56,638 bases of DNA from Serratia nevei (GCF_024160145.1 NZ_JAMYWQ010000033.1:1-56638); one strand, 5' to 3'. Shown: positions 34,758-43,927, counted from the stretch's first letter. Made by a program: numbers and translations. The notes: generated by a model not told the origin, from the sequence alone.

Positions 34758-35531
34758 ATGGCAAACCATTCAATCAAGGGAAAAACCGTCCTCATCGCCG
34801 GCGGCGCCAAAAACCTCGGCGGGCTGATCGCACGCGATTTGGCTGAACAAGGCGCCAAAGCGGTGGTGATCCACTACAACAGCGCCGCTTCCCAAGCCGA
34901 GGCGGAGAAAACCGTCGCCGCCATTCAGGCCGCCGGGGCGCAGGGCGTCGCGCTGCAGGCCGATCTCACCACCGCGGGCGCGGTCGAAAAGCTGTTCGCC
35001 GATGCGGTCGCCGCCGTCGGCAAGCCGGATATCGCCATCAATACCGTCGGCAAAGTGCTGAAAAAGCCGATGGTCGACATCAGCGAAGCCGAGTACGACG
35101 AGATGACGGCGGTCAACGCCAAAACCGCGTTCTTCTTCCTGAAAGAGGCGGGCAAACACCTCAACGACAACGGTAAAATCTGCACGCTGGTCACCTCGCT
35201 GCTCGGCGCCTTCACGCCATTTTACGCCGCTTACGCCGGCACCAAAGCGCCGGTGGAGCACTTCACCCGCGCCGCCGCCAAGGAGTTCGGCGAACGCGGC
35301 ATCTCCGTGACGGCGGTCGGCCCCGGCCCGATGGACACCCCGTTCTTCTACCCGGCGGAGGGCGCGGACGCCGTGGCCTACCACAAGACGGCGGCGGCGC
35401 TGTCGCCGTTCAGCCAAACCGGCCTGACGGATATCGAAGACGTGGTGCCGTTCATCCGCCATCTGGTCAGCGACGGCTGGTGGATAACCGGCCAAACCAT
35501 CCTGATCAACGGCGGCTACACCACCAAATAA
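34758..35531 (+). CDS. Short-chain dehydrogenase/reductase (SDR)
   Basis: A 257-residue classical SDR. The cofactor motif near residue 14 is GGAKNLGG, an unusual form of TGxxxGxG. The N-A-G motif region reads INTVGKV. The catalytic Ser is in VTSLLGAF and the Tyr/Lys pair in YAAYAGTKAPVEHF. The C-terminus WWITGQTILINGGYTTK is typical of tetrameric SDRs. An AAGGAAACTGTT ribosome site precedes the ATG. A LysR-type gene follows on the same strand after 102 bp. Substrate unknown. Confidence 0.88.
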   Translation: MANHSIKGKTVLIAGGAKNLGGLIARDLAEQGAKAVVIHYNSAASQAEAEKTVAAIQAAGAQGVALQADLTTAGAVEKLFADAVAAVGKPDIAINTVGKVLKKPMVDISEAEYDEMTAVNAKTAFFFLKEAGKHLNDNGKICTLVTSLLGAFTPFYAAYAGTKAPVEHFTRAAAKEFGERGISVTAVGPGPMDTPFFYPAEGADAVAYHKTAAALSPFSQTGLTDIEDVVPFIRHLVSDGWWITGQTILINGGYTTK

Positions 35532-35633
35532 GTCCGACGGGGCGGAGATGCCCCCGCACCTGCTCGCACGCAACCGCGCCATGCGGCTACACTCTCTGTC
35601 AGAAACGGCGCCAAGGAACAGCAGGTCAACGAG

Positions 35634-36542
35634 ATGGACAGATTCAATCAATACCGCGTATTCATACAGGTGGCGGAGATGGGCAGCTTTATTCGGGCGG
35701 CCCATGCGCTGGAGGTGCCGCGCGCCTCGGTGTCCGCCGCCGTGCAACAGCTGGAAACGCAGCTGGGCGTGCGCCTGCTGCACCGCACTACGCGACAGGT
35801 GCGGCTGACCGCCGACGGTGAACAGCTGCTCGAGCGGCTGCGCCCGCTGCTGGCCGAGGTGGAAGACATCGATCAGTCGTTTCAGGCCAGCCAGCGCCAG
35901 GCCTCCGGCCGGCTCAGCGTCGACGTGCCGAGCCGCATCGCCCGCCGGCTGATCGCGCCAGCGCTGCCCGGCCTGCTGCGGCGCCACCCTCATCTGCAGC
36001 TGGTGCTCGGCTCCGCCGATCGCGCCATCGATCTGGTGCAGGAAGGGGTCGACTGCGCGGTGCGCGTCGGCGATCTGCACGACAGCAGCCTGGTGATGCG
36101 CCCGCTCGGTCATATCGCGCTGATCAACTGCGCCAGCCCCGCTTACCTGGACGAATTCGGTCATCCACTCCAGCCCGGCGATCTCGCCAAGGGACATTGG
36201 AGCATCGGCTACGCCTCGCCCAAAACCGGCCGCGAATTTCCCTGGGAATACCTGGCCGACGACGGCCATACGCAACGGCTCGAACTGCCCAGCCGGGTGG
36301 TAGTCAACAACGCCGAAAGTTATATCGCCTGTTGCCGCGCCGGGCTGGGGCTGATGCAAATCCCGCGCTACGACGTGCAACACCTGCTCGACGCCGGTGA
36401 ACTGGTGGAAGTCCTGCCCGGTTACCGCGCCGCCTCCATGCCGATCGCCCTGATCTACCCCCACCGCCGCCAGCGATCGCGCCGCCTGGCGGTGTTTCAT
36501 GAGTGGTTTGAAAGCCTGCTGCAGCCGCATCTGGCGCGCTGA
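35634..36542 (+). CDS. LysR-type transcriptional regulator
   Basis: A 302-residue LysR regulator. The N-terminal winged helix (about 1-60) has AEMGSFIRAAHALEVPRASV followed by VQQLETQLGVRLLHRTTRQV. The effector domain starts ASGRLSVDVPSR at about residue 88. It belongs to the CrgA/DmlR-like group common in enterobacteria. It follows the SDR gene on the same strand; regulators of this group often control a neighbouring SDR, so that gene is the obvious candidate target. Inserted, together with the SDR gene, between uspB and uspA. Confidence 0.9.
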   Translation: MDRFNQYRVFIQVAEMGSFIRAAHALEVPRASVSAAVQQLETQLGVRLLHRTTRQVRLTADGEQLLERLRPLLAEVEDIDQSFQASQRQASGRLSVDVPSRIARRLIAPALPGLLRRHPHLQLVLGSADRAIDLVQEGVDCAVRVGDLHDSSLVMRPLGHIALINCASPAYLDEFGHPLQPGDLAKGHWSIGYASPKTGREFPWEYLADDGHTQRLELPSRVVVNNAESYIACCRAGLGLMQIPRYDVQHLLDAGELVEVLPGYRAASMPIALIYPHRRQRSRRLAVFHEWFESLLQPHLAR

Positions 36543-36578
36543 TTGCACATTTAGCGCTATACTTTGTTTAATAACGCT

Positions 36579-36584
36579 TATAAT
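36579..36584 (+). promoter_or_regulatory. Possible -10 element upstream of uspA
   Basis: A perfect TATAAT hexamer lies 226 bp before uspA in an AT-rich patch after the LysR gene. No good -35 is seen at normal spacing, so an activator-dependent promoter is possible. The stretch 36600-36809 holds no supportable gene. Confidence 0.3.
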
Positions 36585-36809
36585 TCAAGCGGTCAGACCG
36601 GTGGCATCCGCATAATTCATAGGCTTTTACGCCGCGCGGGTGTACAACGAAAGGTATCGGGCGGAGAGATTTTCGATGCGGCGCAGTGTGATCGCCCCAA
36701 CATATCATTGCGTTATCCGAATGATACTATGGAACCAAAAGCGCCAGGCGGGTAAACGGAACGCCTGCTAACCCTTTTTAATCGGCATGTTTATGGAAGG
36801 AGTATTCTT

Positions 36810-37247
36810 ATGGCTTACAAACACATACTGATCGCGGTGGACCTATCCCCGGAAAGCAAAATCCTGGTAGAAAAAGCCGTCTCGATGGCGCGGCCGTACA
36901 ACGCTAAAGTTTCTCTGATCCACGTCGATGTCAACTATTCCGACCTCTATACCGGCCTTATCGACGTCAATCTCGGCGACATGCAAAAACGCATCTCCGA
37001 GGAAACCCATCAGGCGCTGACCGAGCTGTCGCAGAACGCCGGCTACCCGATCACCGAGACCCTGAGCGGCAGCGGCGATCTGGCGCAGGTATTGGTCGAT
37101 GCCATCAAGAAATACGACATGGACCTGGTGCTGTGCGGCCACCACCAGGACTTCTGGAGCAAGCTGATGTCTTCCGCCCGCCAGCTGATCAATACCGTGC
37201 ACATCGATATGCTGATCGTGCCGCTGCGCGATGAAGAAGACGAATAA
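36810..37247 (+). CDS. uspA: Universal stress protein UspA
   Basis: A 145-residue cytoplasmic protein, one residue longer than E. coli UspA. It has the fold's first strand [17 protein letters not shown] and the late segment [20 protein letters not shown]. As in other UspA proteins, the ATP-binding GX2GX9GS motif of UspFG-type members is not present. GGAGTATTCTT precedes the ATG. UspA is induced by growth arrest and many stresses. A strong terminator follows at 37276. Confidence 0.95.
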   Translation: MAYKHILIAVDLSPESKILVEKAVSMARPYNAKVSLIHVDVNYSDLYTGLIDVNLGDMQKRISEETHQALTELSQNAGYPITETLSGSGDLAQVLVDAIKKYDMDLVLCGHHQDFWSKLMSSARQLINTVHIDMLIVPLRDEEDE

Positions 37248-37275
37248 AGTAAGCACTTGCTAACTTAACTGCCCA

Positions 37276-37300
37276 ACGCCCGCGCCCTGCGGGCGTTTTT
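37276..37300 (+). terminator. Terminator of uspA
   Basis: ACGCCCGC (37276-37283) pairs perfectly with GCGGGCGT (37289-37296) around GCCCT, then TTTTT. It lies 28 bases after the uspA stop. Confidence 0.9.
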
Positions 37301-37324
37301 CATGCCGCCACGCCGATTAATCGC

Positions 37325-37353
37325 TTGATAATCAACCGCCCTCCGATGATATA
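37325..37353 (+). promoter_or_regulatory. Candidate gdhA promoter
   Basis: TTGATA (37325-37330), 17 bases, then GATATA (37348-37353), about 94 bases before the gdhA ATG. The -35 is good; the -10 is poor. A TATAGT two bases further on is an alternative with longer spacing. Confidence 0.35.
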
Positions 37354-37446
37354 GTCGCTAAAGACACAACATCCTCCCCCGGGCATCGCCTATACCCATA
37401 TCTATAAGAAATAGCGGGGGAAATTTAATGCGAAAAGGAGTTATCC

Positions 37447-38790
37447 ATGGAATATGCCGTATCGGTAGAGTCTTTCCTGTCCTCGTTACAACGCCATAAC
37501 CCCCACCAGCCGGAATATTTGCAGGCGGTGCGCGAAGTATTCACCTCGCTGTGGCCGTTTATCGAACGCAACCCGCACTATCGCGAACAGGCGCTGTTGG
37601 AGCGCCTGGTGGAGCCCGAGCGCGTCATTCAGTTCCGCGTCAGCTGGGTGGACGATCGCGGCCAGGTGCAGGTCAACCGCGCCTTCCGCGTACAGTTCAA
37701 CTCGGCCATCGGCCCCTACAAGGGCGGCATGCGCTTCCACCCGTCGGTAAACCTGTCGATCCTGAAGTTCCTCGGTTTTGAGCAGACCTTCAAGAACGCG
37801 TTGACCACCCTGCCGATGGGCGGCGGCAAAGGCGGCTCCGATTTCGATCCGAAGGGCAAAAGCCAGGGCGAGATCATGCGCTTCTGCCAGGCGCTGATGA
37901 CCGAGCTGTATCGCCATCTGGGCCCAGACACCGACGTGCCGGCCGGCGATATCGGCGTCGGCGGCCGCGAAGTCGGCTTTATGGCCGGCATGATGAAGAA
38001 ATTGTCCAACAATACCGCCTGCGTATTTACCGGCAAGGGCCTCTCCTTCGGCGGCAGCCTGATCCGCCCCGAGGCGACCGGCTATGGCCTGGTGTACTTT
38101 ACCGACGCCATGCTGCAGCGCCACGGCCTGGGCTTTGAGGGCATGCGGGTGGCGGTGTCCGGCTCCGGCAACGTGGCGCAGTACACCATCGAGAAAGCGC
38201 TGGAGCTGGACGCGCGCGTGATCACCGTGTCAGATTCCGGCGGCACCCTGGTGGACGAAGACGGCTTCACCACCGAGAAGCTGGCGCACCTGGCGGAGAT
38301 CAAAAACCAACGCTACGGCCGGGTGGCGGACTACGCCCGCGAACGCGGCCTGACGTATCTGGCGGGCCAGCAGCCGTGGAACGTGCCGGTGGATATCGCC
38401 CTGCCGTGCGCCACCCAGAACGAACTGGATCTCGAGGCGGCGCAGACGCTGATCCACAACGGGGTGAAGGCGGTAGCGGAAGGTGCCAACATGCCGACCA
38501 CCATTCAGGCCACCGACGCCTTCCTCGACGCCGGCGTGCTGTTCGCGCCGGGCAAGGCGGCCAACGCCGGCGGCGTGGCCACCTCGGGGCTGGAGATGGC
38601 GCAAAACGCCGCGCGCATCGGCTGGCGAGCAGAGAAAGTGGATGTACGTTTACAACATATCATGGCCGATATTCACCACGCCTGCGTAGAATACGGCGGC
38701 GAAGGCAAGCAAACCCACTACGTGCACGGCGCGAATATCGCCGGTTTCGTCAAGGTCGCGGACGCCATGCTGGCTCAGGGCGTGCTGTAA
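37447..38790 (+). CDS. gdhA: NADP-specific glutamate dehydrogenase GdhA
   Basis: A 447-residue hexameric enzyme, exactly the E. coli GdhA length. It makes glutamate from 2-oxoglutarate and ammonia with NADPH. The substrate site has GPYKGGMRFHPSVN and the active-site lysine segment LPMGGGKGGSDFDPKGKS. The nucleotide domain has VAVSGSGNVAQYTIEKA, with a following VSDSGG as in NADP enzymes. AAAAGGAGT lies before the ATG. Flanked by terminators on both sides, so it is a single-gene transcript. Confidence 0.96.
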   Translation: MEYAVSVESFLSSLQRHNPHQPEYLQAVREVFTSLWPFIERNPHYREQALLERLVEPERVIQFRVSWVDDRGQVQVNRAFRVQFNSAIGPYKGGMRFHPSVNLSILKFLGFEQTFKNALTTLPMGGGKGGSDFDPKGKSQGEIMRFCQALMTELYRHLGPDTDVPAGDIGVGGREVGFMAGMMKKLSNNTACVFTGKGLSFGGSLIRPEATGYGLVYFTDAMLQRHGLGFEGMRVAVSGSGNVAQYTIEKALELDARVITVSDSGGTLVDEDGFTTEKLAHLAEIKNQRYGRVADYARERGLTYLAGQQPWNVPVDIALPCATQNELDLEAAQTLIHNGVKAVAEGANMPTTIQATDAFLDAGVLFAPGKAANAGGVATSGLEMAQNAARIGWRAEKVDVRLQHIMADIHHACVEYGGEGKQTHYVHGANIAGFVKVADAMLAQGVL

Positions 38791-38834
38791 TCCGCCTTAA
38801 AGGTGATCTTGTTCACACATCGATTAAATGCTTC

Positions 38835-38863
38835 AATGCCGGCCTCTGCGCCGGCATTTTTTT
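38835..38863 (+). terminator. Terminator of gdhA
   Basis: AATGCCGGC (38835-38843) pairs perfectly with GCCGGCATT (38850-38858) and runs into a T-tract to 38863. It lies 45 bases after the gdhA stop. Confidence 0.9.
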
Positions 38864-39006
38864 CTGCTTTCTCGCCAGCAAAATGATGCCAATGCGTTAA
38901 ATAAAAGTTAATAATCGGTTATTTATTGCTTCTTAATCGGTGGTAAATTTACCACCACCCAATAATTAAACATTTATTTAACACTAAGTGCGCCATTATT
39001 TTACTT

Positions 39007-39026
39007 AAATGTGCGCAGATCACATT
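39007..39026 (+). promoter_or_regulatory. CRP-like site upstream of the sugar uptake operon
   Basis: AAATGTG-CGC-AGATCACATT has both half-sites of the CRP consensus, but the spacer is one base short. It lies about 95 bases before the binding-protein ATG, where catabolite control of a sugar operon would be expected. The short spacer keeps confidence low. Confidence 0.35.
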
Positions 39027-39119
39027 CCGTTAACTTCGGCTACGCCCCCTCTTCCATTCCTTTGTAATCTGCAGCGGTGGAAAAACCGCCACCCCTACAG
39101 ATAAAAAAAGGTACAGCTA

Positions 39120-40106
39120 ATGAAATTTAACCTCGCATTATTAAATGCATGTGTGGTTTCTGCGTGCATGTTATCAACAACACCTGTGTTCGCCGCTGAT
39201 AAGTATGAGATTGCCGTGGTCGCTAAAGTGACCGGCATTCCGTGGTTCAACCGCATGGAAGTGGGCGTCAACGAAGCGGCGAAAAAACTCGACGTCAACG
39301 CCTACCAGACCGGCCCTTCTACGCCGGATCCGGCCGCGCAGGTCAAGGTGATTGAGGATCTGATCGCCAAGAACGTCAACGCCATCATCGTGGTGCCGAA
39401 CGACGCCAAGGTACTGGAGCCGGTGCTGAAAAAAGCGCGCGACAAAGGCATCGTGGTGCTGACCCATGAATCCCCGGACCAGCAGATCGGCCAGTGGGAC
39501 ATCGAGACCATCGACAGCGAGAAATACGCGCAGGCCAACGTCGATGAGCTGGCAAAAGACATGGGCGGCAAAGGCGGCTACGCGATCTACGTCGGCTCGC
39601 TGACCGTGCCGCTGCACAACGCCTGGGCCGACGCCGCCATCAAATACCAGAAAGAAAAATACCCGGATATGTTTGAAGTCACCTCGCGCCTGCCGGTGGC
39701 GGAAAGCATCGACAAATCCTACGCCACCACGCTGGACCTGATGAAAACCTATCCGCAGATGAAGGGCATCATCGGCTTCGGCTCACTCGGCCCGATCGGT
39801 GCCGGCCAGGCAGTGGCCAAGAAACGCGCCAAGGACAAAATCGCGGTGGTGGGCATCGCCATGCCGGCGCAGGCCGCCCCCTACCTGATGCGCGGCGACA
39901 TCAAAAAAGCGCTGCTGTGGGATCCGAAAGACGCCGGCTATGCGCTGGTGACAGTGGCCGACCAGCTGCTGCAGGGCAAGGAAGTGAATAAGGATCTGTC
40001 GATCGAGGGCCTCGGCAAGGCCGACGTCGACATGGAACACAAAGTGATTCGGTTTAATAAGATTTTGGAAGTCACCAAAGACAACGCCCAATCGCTTGGA
40101 TTCTGA
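39120..40106 (+). CDS. Sugar ABC transporter periplasmic binding protein (RhaS/LsrB-like)
   Basis: A 328-residue type I periplasmic binding protein. Signal peptide to PVFA (residue 25). The mature protein starts KYEIAVVAKVTGIPWFNRME, with the repeated domain pattern of the ribose/AI-2/rhamnose group: DLIAKNVNAIIVVPNDAKVL, then GIIGFGSLGPIGAGQAV and GDIKKALLWDPKDAGYALV. Aromatic and acidic residues suited to sugar binding are present, but the ligand cannot be read from sequence. First gene of a six-gene operon ending in a kinase and an isomerase, which suggests a pentose or similar sugar. Confidence 0.88.
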   Translation: MKFNLALLNACVVSACMLSTTPVFAADKYEIAVVAKVTGIPWFNRMEVGVNEAAKKLDVNAYQTGPSTPDPAAQVKVIEDLIAKNVNAIIVVPNDAKVLEPVLKKARDKGIVVLTHESPDQQIGQWDIETIDSEKYAQANVDELAKDMGGKGGYAIYVGSLTVPLHNAWADAAIKYQKEKYPDMFEVTSRLPVAESIDKSYATTLDLMKTYPQMKGIIGFGSLGPIGAGQAVAKKRAKDKIAVVGIAMPAQAAPYLMRGDIKKALLWDPKDAGYALVTVADQLLQGKEVNKDLSIEGLGKADVDMEHKVIRFNKILEVTKDNAQSLGF

Positions 40107-40154
40107 TTTTTCGCGTAATTTCGCCACACCGGGAAAGTAGTTAAACCCTCGTAG

Positions 40155-40175
40155 GGGCGCAGCATGGCTGCGCCC
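40155..40175 (+). repeat. Perfect hairpin between binding-protein and ATPase genes
   Basis: GGGCGCAGC (40155-40163) pairs perfectly with GCTGCGCCC (40167-40175) around ATG. The short loop and 9-bp stem resemble intercistronic repeats of enterobacteria. In ABC operons such a hairpin protects the binding-protein message and lowers expression of the membrane genes. The loop ATG is in frame with the next gene but is not its likely start. Confidence 0.65.
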
Positions 40176-40211
40176 AGGGCTTCGGCCGCTACGCAAGCAC
40201 AGGTTAACGTT

Positions 40212-41711
40212 ATGACAGCCTCCCCCGCATTTATCACCCTGGAGAATATCAGCAAGCGATTCCCAGGCGTGCTGGCATTAGACCAGATCAACCTGACGCT
40301 GAATAAAGGCGAAGTGCACTGCCTGGCCGGGCAAAACGGCTGCGGCAAAAGCACCATCATTAAAATTATCTCCGGCGTTTATCAGCCGGAAAAAGGCGCC
40401 AACATTTCGCTGGAAGGCAAACTCTTCCACGCCCTGACGCCGCAGCTGTCCGGTTATTACGGCATACAGGTGATCTACCAGGACCTGTCGCTGTTCCCCA
40501 ACCTGACGGTAGCGGAGAACATCGCCATCCACCGTTACCTGCCCGGCGGCCGCTTCTGGGTGCGCAAGCGGGTGATGCGCCAGACGGCGCTCGACGCCAT
40601 GGCGCGAGTCGGGGTGCGCATCGACCCCGATAAAAAGGTGGAAAAACTGTCGATCGCCGATCGGCAACTGGTGGCGATTTGCCGCGCCATCGCCGCCGAG
40701 GCGCGGTTGGTTATCATGGACGAACCGACCGCCTCGCTGACCCGCCAGGAGGTCGACGGCCTGCTGCGGGTGGTCAACGAGCTGAAGGCGGCCGGCATCT
40801 GCGTGGTATTCGTCAGCCACAGATTGGATGAAGTAATGGAAGTCGCCGATCGCATCAGCGTGATGCGCGACGGCAAGCTGGTGGGCACCTGGCCGGCCAG
40901 CGAATTGGACAGCCATGAACTGGCGTTCCTGATGACCGGCCAACGCTTCCACTACAGCCCGCTGCCGCCGCTGCCGCCGGCCGAACAGGCGCCGTTGCTC
41001 GAGCTGCGCAACCTCAGCCGCGGCGAGAAATACCGTAACGTCAATCTGGCGCTGCGCGGCGGCGAGATCGTCTCGATCGTCGGCCTGCTCGGTGCCGGCC
41101 GCACCGAACTGTGCCTCAGCCTGTTCGGCATGACGCGGCCGGACAGCGGCGAGATCCGCATTGAGGGCCGGGCGGTGCAGCTGCACAACAACCGCGAAGC
41201 GGTGCGCCACGGCATCGGCTATGTGTCGGAGGATCGCCTGACGCAGGGGTTGATCATGGAACAATCCATCTACGACAACACCATCGTCACCGTCTTCGAT
41301 CGGCTGCATACCTCGCTCGGGCTGCTGGATCACGCCAAGGCGACCGAGCTGGTCAACCGGCTGATCCGCGATCTGAACATCAAGGTGTCCGACAGCGCAT
41401 TGCCGGTGAAAACCCTGTCCGGCGGCAACGCCCAGCGCATCGCCATCGCCAAGTGGGTGGCGACCCAGCCGAAGATCCTGATCCTCGACTCGCCCACCGT
41501 CGGCGTGGACATCGCCAACAAAGAAGGGATCTACCAGATCGCCCGCGATCTGGCGCAGCTGGGCATGGCGGTGCTGATGATCTGCGACGAGATCCCGGAA
41601 GCCTATTACAACAGCCATCGGGTGATGGTGATGCGCAAGGGCGAACTGATCGCCGAATTCGCGCCGCACCAGAGTACCGAGCAACAGATCGCCGAGGTGG
41701 TGAATGGATAA
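40212..41711 (+). CDS. Sugar ABC transporter ATPase with two ATP-binding domains
   Basis: A 499-residue double ABC ATPase of the RbsA/LsrA/MglA type. The first half has Walker A GQNGCGKSTI near residue 42, the Q-loop near VIYQDLS, and a signature region (VEKLSIADRQLVAI) before VIMDEPTASLT. The second half has the degenerate P-loop GLLGAGRTE and an intact signature LSGGNAQRIAIAKW followed by LILDSPTVGVDI. I start at 40212 because the upstream in-frame ATG at 40164 lies in the hairpin loop; AGG sits nine bases before 40212. Overlaps the first permease gene by 8 bp. Confidence 0.92.
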   Translation: MTASPAFITLENISKRFPGVLALDQINLTLNKGEVHCLAGQNGCGKSTIIKIISGVYQPEKGANISLEGKLFHALTPQLSGYYGIQVIYQDLSLFPNLTVAENIAIHRYLPGGRFWVRKRVMRQTALDAMARVGVRIDPDKKVEKLSIADRQLVAICRAIAAEARLVIMDEPTASLTRQEVDGLLRVVNELKAAGICVVFVSHRLDEVMEVADRISVMRDGKLVGTWPASELDSHELAFLMTGQRFHYSPLPPLPPAEQAPLLELRNLSRGEKYRNVNLALRGGEIVSIVGLLGAGRTELCLSLFGMTRPDSGEIRIEGRAVQLHNNREAVRHGIGYVSEDRLTQGLIMEQSIYDNTIVTVFDRLHTSLGLLDHAKATELVNRLIRDLNIKVSDSALPVKTLSGGNAQRIAIAKWVATQPKILILDSPTVGVDIANKEGIYQIARDLAQLGMAVLMICDEIPEAYYNSHRVMVMRKGELIAEFAPHQSTEQQIAEVVNG

Positions 41712-42693
41712 GTCATTATTGGCCCGCCTGGCCGGGCGGCACGAGTTTTATCTCGGCCTGTTGGTGCTGCTGCTGGCGATCGGCCTGAGCGCCGGCACCG
41801 ACGAATTCCTGACGCTCGGCAACCTGACCGACGTCGCCACCAGCTACGCCATTCTCGGCATCCTGGCCTGCGGGCTGTTCGTGGTGCTGATCGCCGGCGG
41901 CATCGACATTTCGTTCCCGGCAGTCACCGCCATCGCCCAGTATGTGATGGCCAGTTGGGTGATCCAGCACGGCGGCAGCTTCCCGCTGGCGTTCGCCCTG
42001 GCGATTGGCGTCGGCCTGCTGCTCGGGCTGGTGAACGGTTTCCTGGTGTACTGGCTGAAGGTGCCGGCGATCATCATCACCATCGCCACCCTTAACCTGT
42101 TCTACGGCCTGCTGGTGTACGCCACTAACGGCACCTGGCTGTACGGCTTCCCGGACTGGTTCATGAACGGCATCAACTGGTTCTCGTTCCAGGGCGCCGA
42201 CGGCTACGACTACGGCCTGACGCTGCCGCTGCTGTGCCTGCTGGGGACCATCATCGTCACCGGCGTGCTGATGAACCGCACCCGGCTGGGGCGCCAGATC
42301 TACGCGATGGGCGGCAACCGCGACGCGGCGTCGCGCCTGGGGTTGAACCTGCTGCGGCTGCATTTTTGCGTCTACGGCTACATGGGCATTCTGGCCGGCG
42401 TCGCGGCGGTGGTGCAGGCGCAGATCACCCAGTCGGTGGCCCCCAATTCGTTGCTTGGCTTCGAACTGACGGTATTGGCGGCGGTGGTGCTGGGCGGCAC
42501 CAGCATGAGCGGCGGCCGCGGCTCGTTGACCGGCACCCTGCTCGGCGTGGTGCTGCTGGCCTTCCTGCAAAACGGGCTGACGCTGCTCAGCGTCTCGGCC
42601 TATTGGCACCAGGTGTTCAGCGGCGCGATCATTTTGATCAGCATCAGCACCACCGCCTGGAACGAAAAACGCAAGCTGCTCAAGGAGATCTGA
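41704..42693 (+). CDS. Sugar ABC transporter permease 1
   Basis: A 329-residue inner-membrane permease of the BPD_transp_2 (RbsC/LsrC) family. About ten hydrophobic helices, with the family pattern ATSYAILGILACGLFVVLIAGGIDIS early and VLAAVVLGGTSMSGGRGS late (the EAA-like coupling loop). Overlaps the ATPase gene by 8 bp and is followed after one base by a second permease, so the pore is probably a heterodimer, as in Lsr. Confidence 0.92.
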   Translation: MDKSLLARLAGRHEFYLGLLVLLLAIGLSAGTDEFLTLGNLTDVATSYAILGILACGLFVVLIAGGIDISFPAVTAIAQYVMASWVIQHGGSFPLAFALAIGVGLLLGLVNGFLVYWLKVPAIIITIATLNLFYGLLVYATNGTWLYGFPDWFMNGINWFSFQGADGYDYGLTLPLLCLLGTIIVTGVLMNRTRLGRQIYAMGGNRDAASRLGLNLLRLHFCVYGYMGILAGVAAVVQAQITQSVAPNSLLGFELTVLAAVVLGGTSMSGGRGSLTGTLLGVVLLAFLQNGLTLLSVSAYWHQVFSGAIILISISTTAWNEKRKLLKEI

Positions 42694-42694
42694 C

Positions 42695-43648
42695 ATGACG
42701 CAGTTAACTCGGTTGATCCCAAGCGATCGGATCATTCGCCTGCAGGGCGCGATCATCATCGCGGTGGCGCTGCTCTTCGCCGGGCTGCTCGGATCGCGCT
42801 TCTTCAGCCTCGGCAACTTCCAGTCGATCGCCTCGCAGCTGCCGATCCTCGGCCTGCTGGCGCTCGGCATGGGCATCACCATGCTGACCGGCGGCATCAA
42901 TCTTTCGATCATCGCCGGCGCCAACGCCTGTTCGCTGGTGATGGCGGCGATCATCGTCAGCCACCCTGACCAGCCGCTGTTCCTGGCGCTGGCACTGTTG
43001 GCCGGCCTGCTGGTGGCGGTGGCGATCGGCGCGCTCAACGGCGCGCTGGTGGCCTGGATCGGCGTCTCGCCAATCCTCGCCTCGCTCGGCACCATGACCC
43101 TGATCACCGGTCTGAATATCCTGCTGTCCAACGGCGCGGTGATCTCCGGCTTCCCGGCGGCGATTCAATTTCTCGGCAACGGCGCCGTGCTCGGCGTGCC
43201 GGTGGCGCTGATCCTGTTCCTGCTGGTGGCGGCCGGGCTGTGGCTGCTGCTGGAGCACACCACGCTGGGCCGCAGCCTGTACCTGATCGGCTCCAACGAG
43301 CAGGCCACCCGCTTCAGCGGCGTGAACACCGCGCGGGTGCAGATCGCGGTGTATATCCTGTCGGCGCTGCTCGGCTGGGGCGCCGCCCTGCTGATGATGG
43401 CCAAGTTCAACTCGGCCAAGGCCGGCTACGGCGAATCTTATCTGCTGGTGACCATTCTGGCCTCGGTGCTGGGCGGCATTAACCCGGACGGCGGCTTCGG
43501 CCGTATTCTGGGGCTGGTGCTGGCGCTGATCGTGCTGCAAATGTTGGAAAGCGGCCTCAATCTGCTGGGGGTCAGCAGCTACCTGACCATGGCCCTGTGG
43601 GGCGGCGTGCTGATCCTGTTTATCGCGTTACAGAATCGAAAAGTTTAG
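42695..43648 (+). CDS. Sugar ABC transporter permease 2
   Basis: A 317-residue permease of the same family as the preceding gene. It has LPILGLLALGMGITMLTGGI near residue 48 and TILASVLGGINPDGGFGR near 255. GGAG lies in the end of the first permease gene. The stop codon TAG is the first part of a 268-bp palindromic repeat that separates this gene from the kinase gene. Its pairing with permease 1 and one double ATPase gives a complete importer. Confidence 0.92.
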   Translation: MTQLTRLIPSDRIIRLQGAIIIAVALLFAGLLGSRFFSLGNFQSIASQLPILGLLALGMGITMLTGGINLSIIAGANACSLVMAAIIVSHPDQPLFLALALLAGLLVAVAIGALNGALVAWIGVSPILASLGTMTLITGLNILLSNGAVISGFPAAIQFLGNGAVLGVPVALILFLLVAAGLWLLLEHTTLGRSLYLIGSNEQATRFSGVNTARVQIAVYILSALLGWGAALLMMAKFNSAKAGYGESYLLVTILASVLGGINPDGGFGRILGLVLALIVLQMLESGLNLLGVSSYLTMALWGGVLILFIALQNRKV

Positions 43649-43914
43649 GTTGCGCCCCGTCATTGAACGTGGCGCCGACGCAGACCCAAAATTCCGCTAT
43701 CAAGGCGGAAGGTGCAGGGCATAGCGGGTCTATGTCCAAACCTGACAACGCAGAAAGCGGGATTTTGGGGCGCGTCCCTTCGGGCTGGGGCCATTTAAGC
43801 GCGCAGCATCGTTATTCACCGCTTATTTGGGCCCACCAAACTTCACGGCTCACGCTTTGCTTCGCGCTTAAATGACCGCCAGCGGCGCTCACGGGCAATG
43901 GCGAGGCACAACCT
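43647..43914. repeat. 268-bp palindromic (foldback) element within the sugar operon
   Basis: The ends are inverted repeats: AGGTTGCGCC... from 43647 matches the reverse complement of ...GGCACAACCT at 43914 in 20 of the first 25 bases and then GCGCC. Inside lie two more inverted pairs: 43683-43698 with 43756-43771 (14 of 16 bases, around CAAAATTCCGC) and 43792-43803 with 43863-43874 (12 of 12, CATTTAAGCGCG). The RNA could form a three-way junction. No protein is encoded. It looks like a non-autonomous repeat or MITE; target-site duplication is not obvious. The kinase ribosome site starts just after it. Confidence 0.7.
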
Positions 43915-43927
43915 TTAGGAGAAAATA

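Noticed and set aside
36564-36755. A 63-codon frame upstream of uspA
   Set aside because: No ribosome site or domain; it lies across the probable uspA promoter and leader.
40164-40211. Upstream in-frame ATG for the sugar ABC ATPase
   Set aside because: It forms the loop of a perfect hairpin with no ribosome site; the ATG at 40212 matches the family start.
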